The notes: generated from the letters alone by a model not told the origin. 64,000 nucleotides of DNA from an uncultured Spirochaetales bacterium (GCA_944390045.1 CALXOO010000001.1:124001-188000), one strand, 5' to 3'. Shown: positions 44,511 to 52,321, numbered from the stretch's first letter. Made by a program: numbers and translations.

Positions 44511-45796
44511 CAAATCTTAGCCGAGGATACTCCAGCCTCTGCAGGCTGGAGAGGAATCGGCTTTCTCCTTTCAATTAGTCTTGTATTTACACGCTCAACG
44601 AGCGTAAGGTTGCGATAGTGGATGCCAGAATGAATCTTTGTTGCGTCTGGTTTTCTTATGTCAAAATATCCAGAGGCTCTTCTGCCGTGGATATAGCAGA
44701 CATCATCACCATATCTGACGATGTCGAAGATCCCGAAGCCTCCTATCAGCTTCTCCGTCTGGTTTCGTTTTTTCTCGCCGCCCTTGAGAATCGTATCCTT
44801 ATGGATCTTCCTGTTGTGGTTTCTGGTCTTGCGCATGTAATACCAGTCCTCGTCAGAGGATGCTTCAGGATGACCTGCAATGCATCTGGCATCGACGTGG
44901 TGCGATTTCTCCAGCTTATGGGTAATCCTCGTGTTCTTTGTGAGGTACCCGTATGTCATGGATACATTCTCTTTCCCGTACAGCTCTTGTAGCCTTCTGT
45001 ACAACTCCCAGCGCATGATGCTCATCAGAGTCTCCGCCTTGAATTGCGGAGCTTTCTTGAAGTTTGGTTTTACCGTCTCCTTATGCACACCGTCATGGCA
45101 GTGGCTGCAGAGCGTTATGAGGTTTTCTGGGCGGTCCGTGCCGCCATCCGAGCGACGGATGATATGATGGACCTCAAGGACCTTGCCCTTCGATTTCCCG
45201 CCGCATACCCTGCATGTGTGTCCATCTCTATAGAGTACGTATTCTCGGGTATTCCAGAAGCCGAGCTGTTCTCCTTCCTGATATTCTTTGCCTCCGATTT
45301 CAGGATTCTTTATCTTCTGGATGTCGAATGCGGCTGTTTCGATTGCGATATGGGATACAGGAAGGAAAGAGGATATGAAGGCTGTCATGTTCTCGTGGGA
45401 TAGGAGCCTTGCCTCTGCAGAAGGCGGAAGCCAGCCTCCTGTGCGTCTTCTGTTGTCGAAGCGTGTCTGTCTGTATCTTGTCTTCCTGTTCCTTCTCGCA
45501 CTGCGTTTCTCCCTTCTTTCAGTTATGAGATGGGGGATGTCCGTGCGCATCTCTTCTTCTGCTTCAAAAAGAACCTTGTTTTCCGTTGATGCCGAGTATC
45601 CTGCCGTTTTGTATCCGGTATCGACTCCAAGCGTCACGGGCTGGACGCGTTCGCATCCAGTTCCGTAAAGGAGCTGGATTGTAAATGGCGAATGCCTCAC
45701 AACTCTTGCCCTCTTTCTTTTCAAAAGCCATCTGACCTTCCCGTGGTGTTCGGTCGGCATCAGCGGCTTTCCGTTTTGTGCGATTACATAGACCAT
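44510..45796 (-). CDS. iscB: IscB RNA-guided nickase/nuclease (transposon-encoded Cas9 ancestor)
   Basis: This 428-residue protein is expected to cut DNA guided by the omega-RNA encoded upstream. The N-terminal PLMP domain has NGKPLMPT and the RRXRR-like KRKRARVVR. RuvC-I is VTLGVDTGYKTAG (Asp59), an arginine-rich bridge helix covers residues 94-118, and RuvC-II is HIAIETAAFD (Glu153). The HNH domain (about 185-240) has CRVCGG, LEVHHIIRRSDGG (His210/His211), PENLITLC and HCHDGVH. RuvC-III is KSHHVDARCIAG (His299, Asp302). All catalytic residues are intact. AAGGAGA lies upstream of the ATG at 45796. The last few codons and the stop are host sequence. No TnpA transposase is in the window. Confidence 0.93.
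   Translation of the reverse strand: MVYVIAQNGKPLMPTEHHGKVRWLLKRKRARVVRHSPFTIQLLYGTGCERVQPVTLGVDTGYKTAGYSASTENKVLFEAEEEMRTDIPHLITERREKRSARRNRKTRYRQTRFDNRRRTGGWLPPSAEARLLSHENMTAFISSFLPVSHIAIETAAFDIQKIKNPEIGGKEYQEGEQLGFWNTREYVLYRDGHTCRVCGGKSKGKVLEVHHIIRRSDGGTDRPENLITLCSHCHDGVHKETVKPNFKKAPQFKAETLMSIMRWELYRRLQELYGKENVSMTYGYLTKNTRITHKLEKSHHVDARCIAGHPEASSDEDWYYMRKTRNHNRKIHKDTILKGGEKKRNQTEKLIGGFGIFDIVRYGDDVCYIHGRRASGYFDIRKPDATKIHSGIHYRNLTLVERVNTRLIERRKPIPLQPAEAGVSSAKI
44530..44551 (-). repeat. right-end hairpin of the IscB element
   Basis: CTCCAGCCT-CTGC-AGGCTGGAG is a perfect 9-bp palindrome lying inside the last codons of iscB, a few bases from the right junction. Subterminal hairpins of this kind are recognised by TnpA in IS200/IS605 elements. 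Confidence 0.6.
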
Positions 45797-45807
45797 CTGG
45801 TTCTCCT

Positions 45808-46075
45808 TTCCCGACTTAACGGGTAATGCAGGGATTGATCCCTGTCGTGAGGTATCTCTCCTCACTGTCCTTCGCCGATGTTATCGGAGGGTTATGTGTA
45901 TCCGCAGCACTGTTCCTACCCATCAGAACTGTTTAACCACGGACCGCAGAGCGGCGGACTAGGACGACATCCGCCGGTGCCTGTATCTTCCTCCGTAACG
46001 TAGGTCTTAAAGACCTTGGGCTAGTCAACCAAGACTTTCACAAGCCTCACCTTCTTCAAGGTGGGGTAGTTGACT
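45808..46075 (-). ncRNA. omega-RNA of IscB
   Basis: The 270 bases upstream of iscB have no reading frame but many helices (minus strand, 5' to 3'). AGTCAAC pairs with GTTGACT over 40 bases. The left-end hairpin is CCCCACCTT-GAAG-AAGGTGAGG. Then come AGGTCTT-T-AAGACCT, CGGCGGA-N11-TCCGCCG, GTGAGG-N7-CCTCAC and CAGGGAT-CA-ATCCCTG. A last small CCCG/CGGG hairpin lies by the iscB ribosome site. Position, length and structure match IscB omega-RNAs, whose guide is the sequence just outside the left end; here that is the 3' end of the methyltransferase gene (about 46077-46092). The 5' and 3' ends of the RNA are estimates. Confidence 0.8.
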
Positions 46076-46721
46076 TCTTATCCTCCTTATCTATTGCGAA
46101 TATTGAGAAGGCCTTGTCGTTGATGACCCTTATCAGGCCACCCTCTTCGACAACGGGCCTGCTGAATTCCCGTGAACGCTCCGTGTAGTTGACTCGGATG
46201 TAGTCCTCAAGCTCGGTGCGGGAGGAGAGTATCTGGTCAAAACGGAGATGGCACTTCTGAAAGCTGTGCCTCAGCCCCTTTTGCCTGAGAAAGTCCTCTG
46301 TCTTCTGGAAATGCTTCCAGGAACAGCCCTCGTATTCCTCATGCTCATTGTCAACATAGATCAGCCGCTTTGAGCAGGTTTCAAGCAGTCTCTCGCAGTT
46401 GTCATCAGATGTCAGCCTCCCGAAAAAGACCGCGATGGATGTGTCCGCCACAAGTCCAAGGCTGTAGCAGTCCCGGCAGCGGAATGCGGAGAAGGGGAAG
46501 CGCCGCGCCGCCCAGCTGATGGCTCTCTGATCACTGTCATAGCCGGTCACGGTATGACCCCGGTCTGTCAGCTGTGCTGTCATGAACCCGAGTCCGCATC
46601 CCAGTTCGGCGATGGAAGTTGCTTGCCCGAGATACGGCTCCAGCAGGTCTGCAAGGCGTCTGTGGAAGTCAGATGCGGATGCTGCCCTGTCGTAAAAGCC
46701 TATCTTCTCATCAGTCCACCA
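46056..46721 (-). CDS. class I SAM-dependent methyltransferase in the ABC operon, 3' end altered by the IscB element
   Basis: The 221-residue protein has motif I IAELGCGLGFMTAQL, motif II-like VTGYDSDQRAISWA and DTSIAVFFGRL. Its substrate is unknown. Cotranscription with a metal-chelate importer suggests it acts on the imported compound or a chelator. I chose the ATG at 46721, preceded by GGGAG and overlapping the ATPase gene by 11 bases. Longer in-frame starts would lie well inside that gene. The last residues (KSTTPP) and the stop come from the element's left end. The original ending was probably KEDKI followed by a TGA that overlapped the next ATG, so only a few residues changed. Confidence 0.82.
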   Translation of the reverse strand, partial: WWTDEKIGFYDRAASASDFHRRLADLLEPYLGQATSIAELGCGLGFMTAQLTDRGHTVTGYDSDQRAISWAARRFPFSAFRCRDCYSLGLVADTSIAVFFGRLTSDDNCERLLETCSKRLIYVDNEHEEYEGCSWKHFQKTEDFLRQKGLRHSFQKCHLRFDQILSSRTELEDYIRVNYTERSREFSRPVVEEGGLIRVINDKAFSIFAIDKEDKKSTTPP

Positions 46722-47496
46722 CATTGCCCTCTCCCTTCGGTATGCAGACATAGTGTCCGTTGATTCTCGATATATCGACTTCAAGATCGTAGAATTCGCC
46801 CAGGATTGAGCTTGAGGCAAGTTCCCCGGGACTTCCGTCAGCAACGATCCTGCCTCCGTCCAGCAGCACGAGTCTGCTTGCATAGTTCAGTGCCTGCTCG
46901 ACATTGTGTGTCGACACCAGGGCAAGATAGCCTTCGTCCACAAGACCTCTTATCGTGGAGAGGGTCCTGATCTGGTTGCCCCAGTCCAGGTTGGAGGTGG
47001 GTTCGTCAAAGATCAGGACATCCGCCTGCTGTGCTATTGCACGGGCGCACAGCACGAGCTGTCTTTCTCCTCCGGACAGTGAATCCACCGTGCGGCCGGC
47101 CAGAGTGGCAATGCCGAACTTCTCCATCGCAAGGCGTGCTCTCCTGTACTGAGCATCTGAAGGGGTGGAAAGTGTGGAGATGTTGTTCGTCGTGCCCATG
47201 AGCACACTTGTCAGGACACTGTAGGAGAAGACCGTCGAGGTTGACTGAGGAATGTATGCGAGTCTCTTCGCCCTCTCCCTCACGCTGAGACCAGCAAGCT
47301 CTGCTCCGTCTATGGACATGCGTCCCTCCTGGCACTTCAGCAGCCCGAGCAGGTTCTTGAAGAATGTGGTCTTGCCGGCTCCGTTGCGTCCCAGTATTGC
47401 GACGAACTCTCCTTCGTGGAAGCTGAGGCTGATGTCGTTGAGTATCTTTCTCTTCCCGTCGTAGCTGAATGTGAGTCCGCTGATGTCAAGTCTCAT
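46711..47496 (-). CDS. ABC transporter ATP-binding protein, iron/cobalamin-chelate type
   Basis: This 261-residue cytoplasmic ATPase has Walker A ILGRNGAGKTTF, the Q-loop region AYIPQST, signature LSGGERQLV, Walker B VLIFDEPTSNLD and the H-loop ALVSTHNVEQAL. It resembles FecE/BtuD-type partners of FecCD permeases. Its start overlaps the permease stop by 4 bases. Confidence 0.92.
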   Translation of the reverse strand: MRLDISGLTFSYDGKRKILNDISLSFHEGEFVAILGRNGAGKTTFFKNLLGLLKCQEGRMSIDGAELAGLSVRERAKRLAYIPQSTSTVFSYSVLTSVLMGTTNNISTLSTPSDAQYRRARLAMEKFGIATLAGRTVDSLSGGERQLVLCARAIAQQADVLIFDEPTSNLDWGNQIRTLSTIRGLVDEGYLALVSTHNVEQALNYASRLVLLDGGRIVADGSPGELASSSILGEFYDLEVDISRINGHYVCIPKGEGNVVD

Positions 47497-48533
47497 GTCC
47501 GCTTGCCCTCCCTGATGATGAGGTAGAGAAAGAAGGGGCTTCCGATGAAACTTGTCAGGATGCCGATCGGGATTTCGCTCGTGGTGAGCGTGCGCGAGAC
47601 TGTATCCACCAGCATCAGGAAGCTGGATCCCATAAGCAGTGTGGCAGGTATTGTCTTCCTGTAGTCGCAGCCGTTCGTCATCCTGACCAGGTGGGGTATG
47701 ACGAGACCGACCCAGCCGATCATTCCGGCAGATGCCGTGCAGACTGCTGTCATGAGAGTCGCGAACACTATGGCGATCAGCCGGATTGTCTTCGTATCCA
47801 CGCCCAGGCTGACTGCCTCCTCATCCGACAGAGTCATCACATTGAGCTGCCATCTGATAAGGAAGAGGACGACAGATGATACGGTCACGACAATGGCACA
47901 GGCTGCCAGATCGACCGTCCTTGTGCTGGTCAGGCTTCCAATGAGGTAATATGTGATCTGCGGCAGGACATCATCAGTGTCTGCCACCAGCTTCACGAAG
48001 CTCAGTGCCGCGTTGAAGAGGCTGCTGATCATTATTCCGCCAAGCACCAGCGTCAGGACCTTCTGGCCTCTGACGAAGCGGGACATGAGCAGGACAAGGA
48101 ACACCGCAAGCAGCCCGAATATGAAGCTCATGGAGAATATCGGGATATATCCGAGGCCCCACAGGAGGGCAAGCGCGCTTCCGAATCCGGCACCGCTCGT
48201 GCTGCCAAGCACGTCGGGTGAGACCATCGGATTCTGGAAAATGCCCTGGTAGACCAGGCCTGAGAGCGACAGGCCGGCTCCAATGAAGGCCCCGATCAGC
48301 ACGCGCGGCAGCCTGATGTTGAAGATCACAGTCTCGACCTGCGTGCTCCAGGTCTTCTCAACCGGGAACAGTCTCGACAGAAGGACCTTCACCAGAGTCA
48401 GCGGGTCAACAGGGTAGCGCCCGATGGCGAAGGAGATGAAGAAGACCGCGATGAAGAGAATGACAAGCAGGGGGATGGTCCTCCTGTCGTCCTCTTTGTA
48501 AAAATGAAGTTCCTGTACCGTCCGTTTGTTCAC
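47493..48533 (-). CDS. FecCD-type ABC permease
   Basis: This 346-residue inner-membrane permease for an iron-, cobalamin- or similar chelate has about nine to ten hydrophobic segments. Family landmarks are FNIRLPRVLIGAFIGAGLSLSGLVYQGIFQNPMVSPDVLG (first half) and GMIGWVGLVIPHLVRMTNGCDYRKTIPATLLMGSSFLMLVDT (second half), with EIPIGILTSFIGSPFFLYLI at the end. A GTG at 48533 is the likely start, because a good promoter ends 7 bases before it; a TTG at 48569 would fall inside the -35 box. It is the first gene of the operon. Confidence 0.88.
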   Translation of the reverse strand: MNKRTVQELHFYKEDDRRTIPLLVILFIAVFFISFAIGRYPVDPLTLVKVLLSRLFPVEKTWSTQVETVIFNIRLPRVLIGAFIGAGLSLSGLVYQGIFQNPMVSPDVLGSTSGAGFGSALALLWGLGYIPIFSMSFIFGLLAVFLVLLMSRFVRGQKVLTLVLGGIMISSLFNAALSFVKLVADTDDVLPQITYYLIGSLTSTRTVDLAACAIVVTVSSVVLFLIRWQLNVMTLSDEEAVSLGVDTKTIRLIAIVFATLMTAVCTASAGMIGWVGLVIPHLVRMTNGCDYRKTIPATLLMGSSFLMLVDTVSRTLTTSEIPIGILTSFIGSPFFLYLIIREGKRT

Positions 48534-48540
48534 AGACGGG

Positions 48541-48569
48541 ATTGTAGCATGGTCCGGGCCAATATACAA
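48541..48569 (-). promoter_or_regulatory. promoter of the metal-chelate ABC operon, possibly leaderless
   Basis: Reading on the minus strand, TTGTAT (48569-48564), a 17-base spacer and TACAAT (48546-48541) are followed after 7 bases by the GTG at 48533. No ribosome site lies between. Confidence 0.5.
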
Positions 48570-48585
48570 ATAAAAATATAATGGC

Positions 48586-49701
48586 TCAGGCGTACTCTGG
48601 ATCTATCGTGAATTCGAATGTGTAGTCCGGGAAGACCAGACGGAGGGCGGTATCCAGCCTCTTCGTCAGCTCAAGATAGTTCCTGACCTTGAAGTCCACG
48701 ACAACATCGAAGTGCACTGTATGGGTGTCAAAGTGGACATGGAAGGCATGAAGCGAGATCACATGGCTGCTTGTCGCCTTCATTGTCGCCAGCACCTTGT
48801 CCATCATTTCCTTCACGTCACTCCTGTAGTTGTTCACCGCATACAGGCCGAAGGTGAAGTAGATTCCGGTCTCTGCCATTATGTCCTTTGTCGCATCCGT
48901 CATCGCATCGAAGATGTCTTCTGCGTGGGCATCAATCGGCACCTCGACATTGCAGGTCCCCAGTGTGCGCTCAGGACCGTAGTTGTGCAGAATGATGTCA
49001 TAGCCGCCGGCAAGGGGAGGATGCTTGGCCACTATGCTCCTTATCTTCTCCACAGTGGCCTCATCAGCTCTTTCTCCCATGATGGAGCTTGTCGTGTCAT
49101 ATATTGTCGATATCCCGCTGTAGAGGATGAAAAGCGAGACCGCGACTCCGGCGATGCCGTCGACCGGCGCATCCGTGAAATGGCTGAAGAGTGCGCTGAT
49201 CAGGGTGAGGGAAGTGACAAGCACATCTGACAGTGCGTCCTTTCCTGTCGCGATCAGGGCATCAGAGTCAATGCTCTTTCCCGCCTTCCGGCTGAGTACG
49301 GAGAGGAAGACTTTCGCGAGAATCGAGATGACTATCAGGCTGTATGCCAGGGCGGACATGCTGACTGTGGCGGGATGCCTGATGGCCTCTATCGAACTTG
49401 ACAGGCACTGGATGCCTGTGAAGACGACCAGCATGGAGACAATGAGCGCGGAAAGGTACTCCATCCGTCCGTAGCCCAGCGGGTGCTTTCTTGTGGGCCG
49501 CCTCTTTCCTATGTTGTAGAAGATCATCGTCACTGCCGCACTGACACAGTCGGCCGCGTTGTTCACCGCATCGTTCACAATGGACACAGAGCCTGAGGCA
49601 AGGCCGACGAAGGCCTTGACCAGCACCAGCACGATGTTGGTGATGATTCCGACAAGCGATGTCCGTGTAATGATCTTCTGTCTGTCCTCGTGTTTGACCA
49701 T
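48586..49701 (-). CDS. cation diffusion facilitator (CDF) family efflux protein
   Basis: This 371-residue inner-membrane protein exports divalent metals such as Mn2+, Zn2+ or Fe2+ against protons. Metal-site motifs in the helices are VSIVNDAVNNAADCVSA (helix 2) and DALIATGKDALSDVLVTS (helix 5), with six membrane segments in total and HPLGYGRMEYLSALIVS after helix 2. A C-terminal cytoplasmic metal-sensing domain carries several histidines (HVISLHAFHVHFDTHTVHFDVVVDF). In both metal sites the usual final Asp is retained. It follows a strong promoter lacking a ribosome site. Confidence 0.9.
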   Translation of the reverse strand: MVKHEDRQKIITRTSLVGIITNIVLVLVKAFVGLASGSVSIVNDAVNNAADCVSAAVTMIFYNIGKRRPTRKHPLGYGRMEYLSALIVSMLVVFTGIQCLSSSIEAIRHPATVSMSALAYSLIVISILAKVFLSVLSRKAGKSIDSDALIATGKDALSDVLVTSLTLISALFSHFTDAPVDGIAGVAVSLFILYSGISTIYDTTSSIMGERADEATVEKIRSIVAKHPPLAGGYDIILHNYGPERTLGTCNVEVPIDAHAEDIFDAMTDATKDIMAETGIYFTFGLYAVNNYRSDVKEMMDKVLATMKATSSHVISLHAFHVHFDTHTVHFDVVVDFKVRNYLELTKRLDTALRLVFPDYTFEFTIDPEYA

Positions 49702-49709
49702 GGAAGGGA

Positions 49710-49738
49710 ATAATAGTCCACATGAATCCGGCGGTCAA
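49710..49738 (-). promoter_or_regulatory. promoter of the CDF gene, predicted leaderless
   Basis: On the minus strand TTGACC (49738-49733), a 17-base spacer and TATTAT (49715-49710) are followed after exactly 8 bases (TCCCTTCC) by the ATG at 49701. The gap has no Shine-Dalgarno sequence, so the mRNA would start at or next to the AUG. Confidence 0.65.
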
Positions 49739-49786
49739 CAGAACCAGACTGTGTTGTATCAGTCTAACTTTAATGGATCAAAGGAC

Positions 49787-50737
49787 TTATTCTTCAGACA
49801 GGAAGCCGTCAATCAGTTTGTAGTATTCAAGCAGCACGCTCTTGGGACTGGACATGATCTCATGCTTTGTCCCTGCGACCATGACTGGCCTGACCAGACT
49901 GTTTCCCTTTGCGAAGGCTTCAGACCTGGAATTGTCCACCAGACTGTCGTCCTGTGCCATCAGCAGGAGGCAGGGAATGTCAATGCGCGGCGAATCCGCC
50001 ACCGCCTTCTTTGAGGCCCTCAGCGCGGAGTCTATCCAGCCGTATGTCGGATTTGTCTGCCTCAGCAGGACATTTCCATCCCTGACTGACTTGAAATACT
50101 GCCAGCGCTCCAGGCTGGTTGAGGGAGAGTTCTGGAACTTCTCGTCCTTGCCGAAGACCGGGAATGTGTCTTCTCCCTTTCCCGCAAGGCAGAGCATGTG
50201 AACGGCTGTGGGAGCCAGCAGCCCTGCCACAGGGTTGAGGCGCAGTCCGAGCATCGGCGAGGAGAGGATGAGTTTTGAGTATTCCCCGCTGTGTGTCTCC
50301 GCATACAGGGCTGCGACACAGCCTCCCATGCTGTGTGCGAAGAGATGGCAGGGACAGCCGCCGGCAAACCTGCGCACAACCTCAAGCGTCACGCTGTCGA
50401 GGTCGTCTACGTAGATGTCGAAAGAGTCTATGTGCACCGCGCTGCCGCTTTCCGTGGTTCTTATGCTCCTGCCGTGTCCCCTGTGCTCGTAGCACAGCGT
50501 GCTGTAGCCCAGACGCAGCATGATGTAGATCAGTTCCCTGTATTTATACATTCCCTCGGAAAAGCCGTGCACTATTGTCACCAGCCCCCGCTCGTCGTCT
50601 GCCCTGTGGAAGGCATAGTAGAGGCCGCCGGTTGTATAGCCTGTTGTCTGCCGGCTGGACAGGTATGCCAGTGTCTTTCTGGCCATGCCCGCCTGGAATT
50701 CCCCGTCATCGAAGATTATGGATTCTAGACTGTCCAT
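49787..50737 (-). CDS. alpha/beta hydrolase, monoacylglycerol lipase/lysophospholipase-like
   Basis: This 316-residue serine hydrolase has the nucleophile elbow LFAHSMGGCVAAL, the oxyanion region VTIVHGFSEGMYKYRELIYIML, YEHRGHGRS, a late Asp in LLLMAQDDSLVD, and the His in VAGTKHEIMSS. The pattern resembles PldB/monoglyceride lipases with a helical cap. There is no signal peptide, so it probably acts on lipids at the inner face of the membrane. No clear ribosome site precedes the ATG at 50737. Confidence 0.83.
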   Translation of the reverse strand: MDSLESIIFDDGEFQAGMARKTLAYLSSRQTTGYTTGGLYYAFHRADDERGLVTIVHGFSEGMYKYRELIYIMLRLGYSTLCYEHRGHGRSIRTTESGSAVHIDSFDIYVDDLDSVTLEVVRRFAGGCPCHLFAHSMGGCVAALYAETHSGEYSKLILSSPMLGLRLNPVAGLLAPTAVHMLCLAGKGEDTFPVFGKDEKFQNSPSTSLERWQYFKSVRDGNVLLRQTNPTYGWIDSALRASKKAVADSPRIDIPCLLLMAQDDSLVDNSRSEAFAKGNSLVRPVMVAGTKHEIMSSPKSVLLEYYKLIDGFLSEE

Positions 50738-50772
50738 GGTGAAAGGTTAGCTGAAAAGAGAGCGCGGTGCAA

Positions 50773-50802
50773 TTGTGCCTCAGGCTTCTTTCATGGTAGA
50801 AA
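50773..50802 (+). promoter_or_regulatory. candidate promoter for malic enzyme
   Basis: TTGTGC (50773-50778) and TAGAAA (50797-50802), 18 bases apart, lie 18 bases before the malic enzyme start. Confidence 0.4.
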
Positions 50803-50820
50803 CGGAACAAGGAGGAGTTT

Positions 50821-52092
50821 ATGGACAAAGCCCTTGAATACCACTGCCTGGATGGAAGACCCGGCAAGGTCTCAGTTGTTCCGACAAAGCCCTGTTCCAG
50901 TGCTGAGGATCTCTCTTATGCCTACACCCCGGGTGTGGCGAAACCGGTGCTTGAGATCGAGAAGGATGCGGCAAATGCCTACCGCTACACCTCAAAGGGA
51001 AATCTCGTCGCCGTTATCTCGAACGGAACCGCTATCCTCGGTCTTGGTGACAGGGGAGCACTGGCAAGCAAGCCGGTGATGGAGGGAAAGGGCGTTCTCT
51101 TCAAGCGCTTTGCCGACATAGACGTCTTCGACATCGAGGTGAATGAGAAGGATCCTGAGAAGTTCGTGCAGATAGTCAGGGCGATAAGTCCGACTTTCGG
51201 AGGCATAAACCTTGAGGACATCAAAGGTCCCGAGTGCTTTGAGATCGAGCGTGCCCTCATAGAGGCCTGTGACATTCCGGTTTTCCATGATGACCAGCAC
51301 GGAACCGCGATTATAGCAACCGCAGGACTGATGAACGCATGTGAGCTGACCGGACGCAGACTGGAGGACGTGAAGGTGGTAGTGAACGGTGCCGGTGCCG
51401 CCGGAATCAGCTGCTCGCGCATGTTCGTCAGTGCCGGTGTCAGGAAAGAGAATCTGACACTGTGTGACAGCCGGGGCGTCATCTGGAGCGGCAGGGACGG
51501 TCTGACAAAGGAGAAGGCCGAGTTCGCGCGCGACACACAGATGCGCACGCTGGAGCAGGCTGTAAGGGGAGCTGATGTCTTCATGGGACTGTCTGTCGCA
51601 GACTGTCTGACGCCTGACATGCTGCTGTCCATGGAATCGGACCCCATTGTCTTCGCCATGGCCAATCCGAACCCTGAGATCACCTACGAGCTGGCAAAGG
51701 CCACCAGAGCTGATGTGATCATGGCGACCGGAAGAAGCGACTATCCCAACCAGATCAACAACGTGCTGGGCTTTCCCTTCATCTTCCGCGGCGCGCTGGA
51801 TGTCAGGGCGACACGCATCACCGAGAACATGAAGATGGCCGCGGCCAGGGCGCTTGCGGATCTTGCCAGAAAGGAGGTCCCGGAGGAAGTCGCAAAGGCC
51901 TATGGCGGACAGCGCTTCAGTTTCGGACGCGACTACATTGTCCCAAAGCCCTTTGATCCCAGGGTCATTGAGGCTGAGGCCATTGCCGTGGCGAAAGCGG
52001 CGGTGGAAGACGGGGTTGCGCTCCAGCCGGTTGCGGACTGGGATGCCTATGCTCTCTCGCTGAGGAAGAGAATGGAGAAGTACTGGAACTGA
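50821..52092 (+). CDS. NAD(P)-dependent malic enzyme
   Basis: This 423-residue enzyme decarboxylates malate to pyruvate, yielding NADH or NADPH. Landmarks are [16 protein letters not shown], the catalytic lysine region [26 protein letters not shown], metal ligands in [20 protein letters not shown], the nucleotide fold [16 protein letters not shown] and [10 protein letters not shown]. It lacks the phosphotransacetylase-like C-terminal domain of long MaeB proteins. AAGGAGGAG lies 7 bases before the ATG. Cofactor preference cannot be read reliably. Confidence 0.92.
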   Translation: MDKALEYHCLDGRPGKVSVVPTKPCSSAEDLSYAYTPGVAKPVLEIEKDAANAYRYTSKGNLVAVISNGTAILGLGDRGALASKPVMEGKGVLFKRFADIDVFDIEVNEKDPEKFVQIVRAISPTFGGINLEDIKGPECFEIERALIEACDIPVFHDDQHGTAIIATAGLMNACELTGRRLEDVKVVVNGAGAAGISCSRMFVSAGVRKENLTLCDSRGVIWSGRDGLTKEKAEFARDTQMRTLEQAVRGADVFMGLSVADCLTPDMLLSMESDPIVFAMANPNPEITYELAKATRADVIMATGRSDYPNQINNVLGFPFIFRGALDVRATRITENMKMAAARALADLARKEVPEEVAKAYGGQRFSFGRDYIVPKPFDPRVIEAEAIAVAKAAVEDGVALQPVADWDAYALSLRKRMEKYWN

Positions 52093-52149
52093 CTGCTTGA
52101 GCTGCCATTGCGGCAGAGCCGGATGACAGACATTATGCCAAGATACAAT

Positions 52150-52182
52150 AATGGGGCTGGAACGGTGAGTTCCAACCCCATT
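52150..52182. terminator. hairpin terminator between malic enzyme and tRNA-Arg
   Basis: AATGGGGCTGGAA and TTCCAACCCCATT form a 13-bp stem with one mismatch and a 7-base loop. It lies after both the malic enzyme (plus) and the tRNA (minus), so it probably serves both. Confidence 0.65.
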
Positions 52183-52186
52183 GCTT

Positions 52187-52260
52187 TACGCCCTACAAGA
52201 CTCGAACTTGTTACCTACTGCTTAGAAGGCAGTTGCTCTATCCAGATGAGCTAAGGGCGC
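52187..52260 (-). tRNA. tRNA-Arg (anticodon TCT)
   Basis: A full cloverleaf can be read on the minus strand. The acceptor is GCGCCCT with AGGGCGT (one G-U pair), and positions 8-9 are TA. The D stem is GCTC/GAGC. The anticodon stem ACTGC/GCAGT encloses loop CTTCTAA, giving anticodon TCT. The T arm contains TTCGAGT. The 3' CCA is not encoded. It reads AGA codons. Confidence 0.93.
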
Positions 52261-52268
52261 AAGCCAGA

Positions 52269-52308
52269 CACGTTTCGAGATGATACACGAAACGTGCATG
52301 ATGTGCAA
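52269..52308 (-). promoter_or_regulatory. tRNA-Arg promoter with the -10 box inside a perfect inverted repeat
   Basis: On the minus strand TTGCAC (52308-52303), a 17-base spacer and TATCAT (52285-52280) precede the tRNA by 19 bases. The -10 box lies within the 10-base centre of a perfect 9-bp inverted repeat, CACGTTTCG...CGAAACGTG (52269-52296). The repeat could instead be a terminator for the upstream 91-residue gene. Confidence 0.55.
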
Positions 52309-52321
52309 GCACCGTCAGGTC

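Larger units (their letters stand above)
44523..46076 (-). mobile_element. IscB element (IS200/IS605-like, no transposase), about 1.55 kb
   Basis: The element consists of the left end (near 46071-46076), the omega-RNA, iscB and the right end (near 44523), all on the minus strand. It splits an ABC operon. The left flank ends GGATAAG and the right flank begins AAGATTTG (minus strand), so the junction lies within a shared AAG. Joining the flanks restores a normal overlapping stop/start between the methyltransferase and the binding protein. Hairpins occur at both ends (46048-46063 and 44530-44551), as in the IS200/IS605 group, which moves as single strands without target duplication. With no tnpA, it must be moved in trans or be immobile now. 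Confidence 0.8.

Noticed and set aside
44530..44551. Palindrome at the end of iscB as an ordinary terminator
   Set aside because: It is inside the coding region and has no T-run; its position a few bases from the element junction fits a right-end hairpin better.
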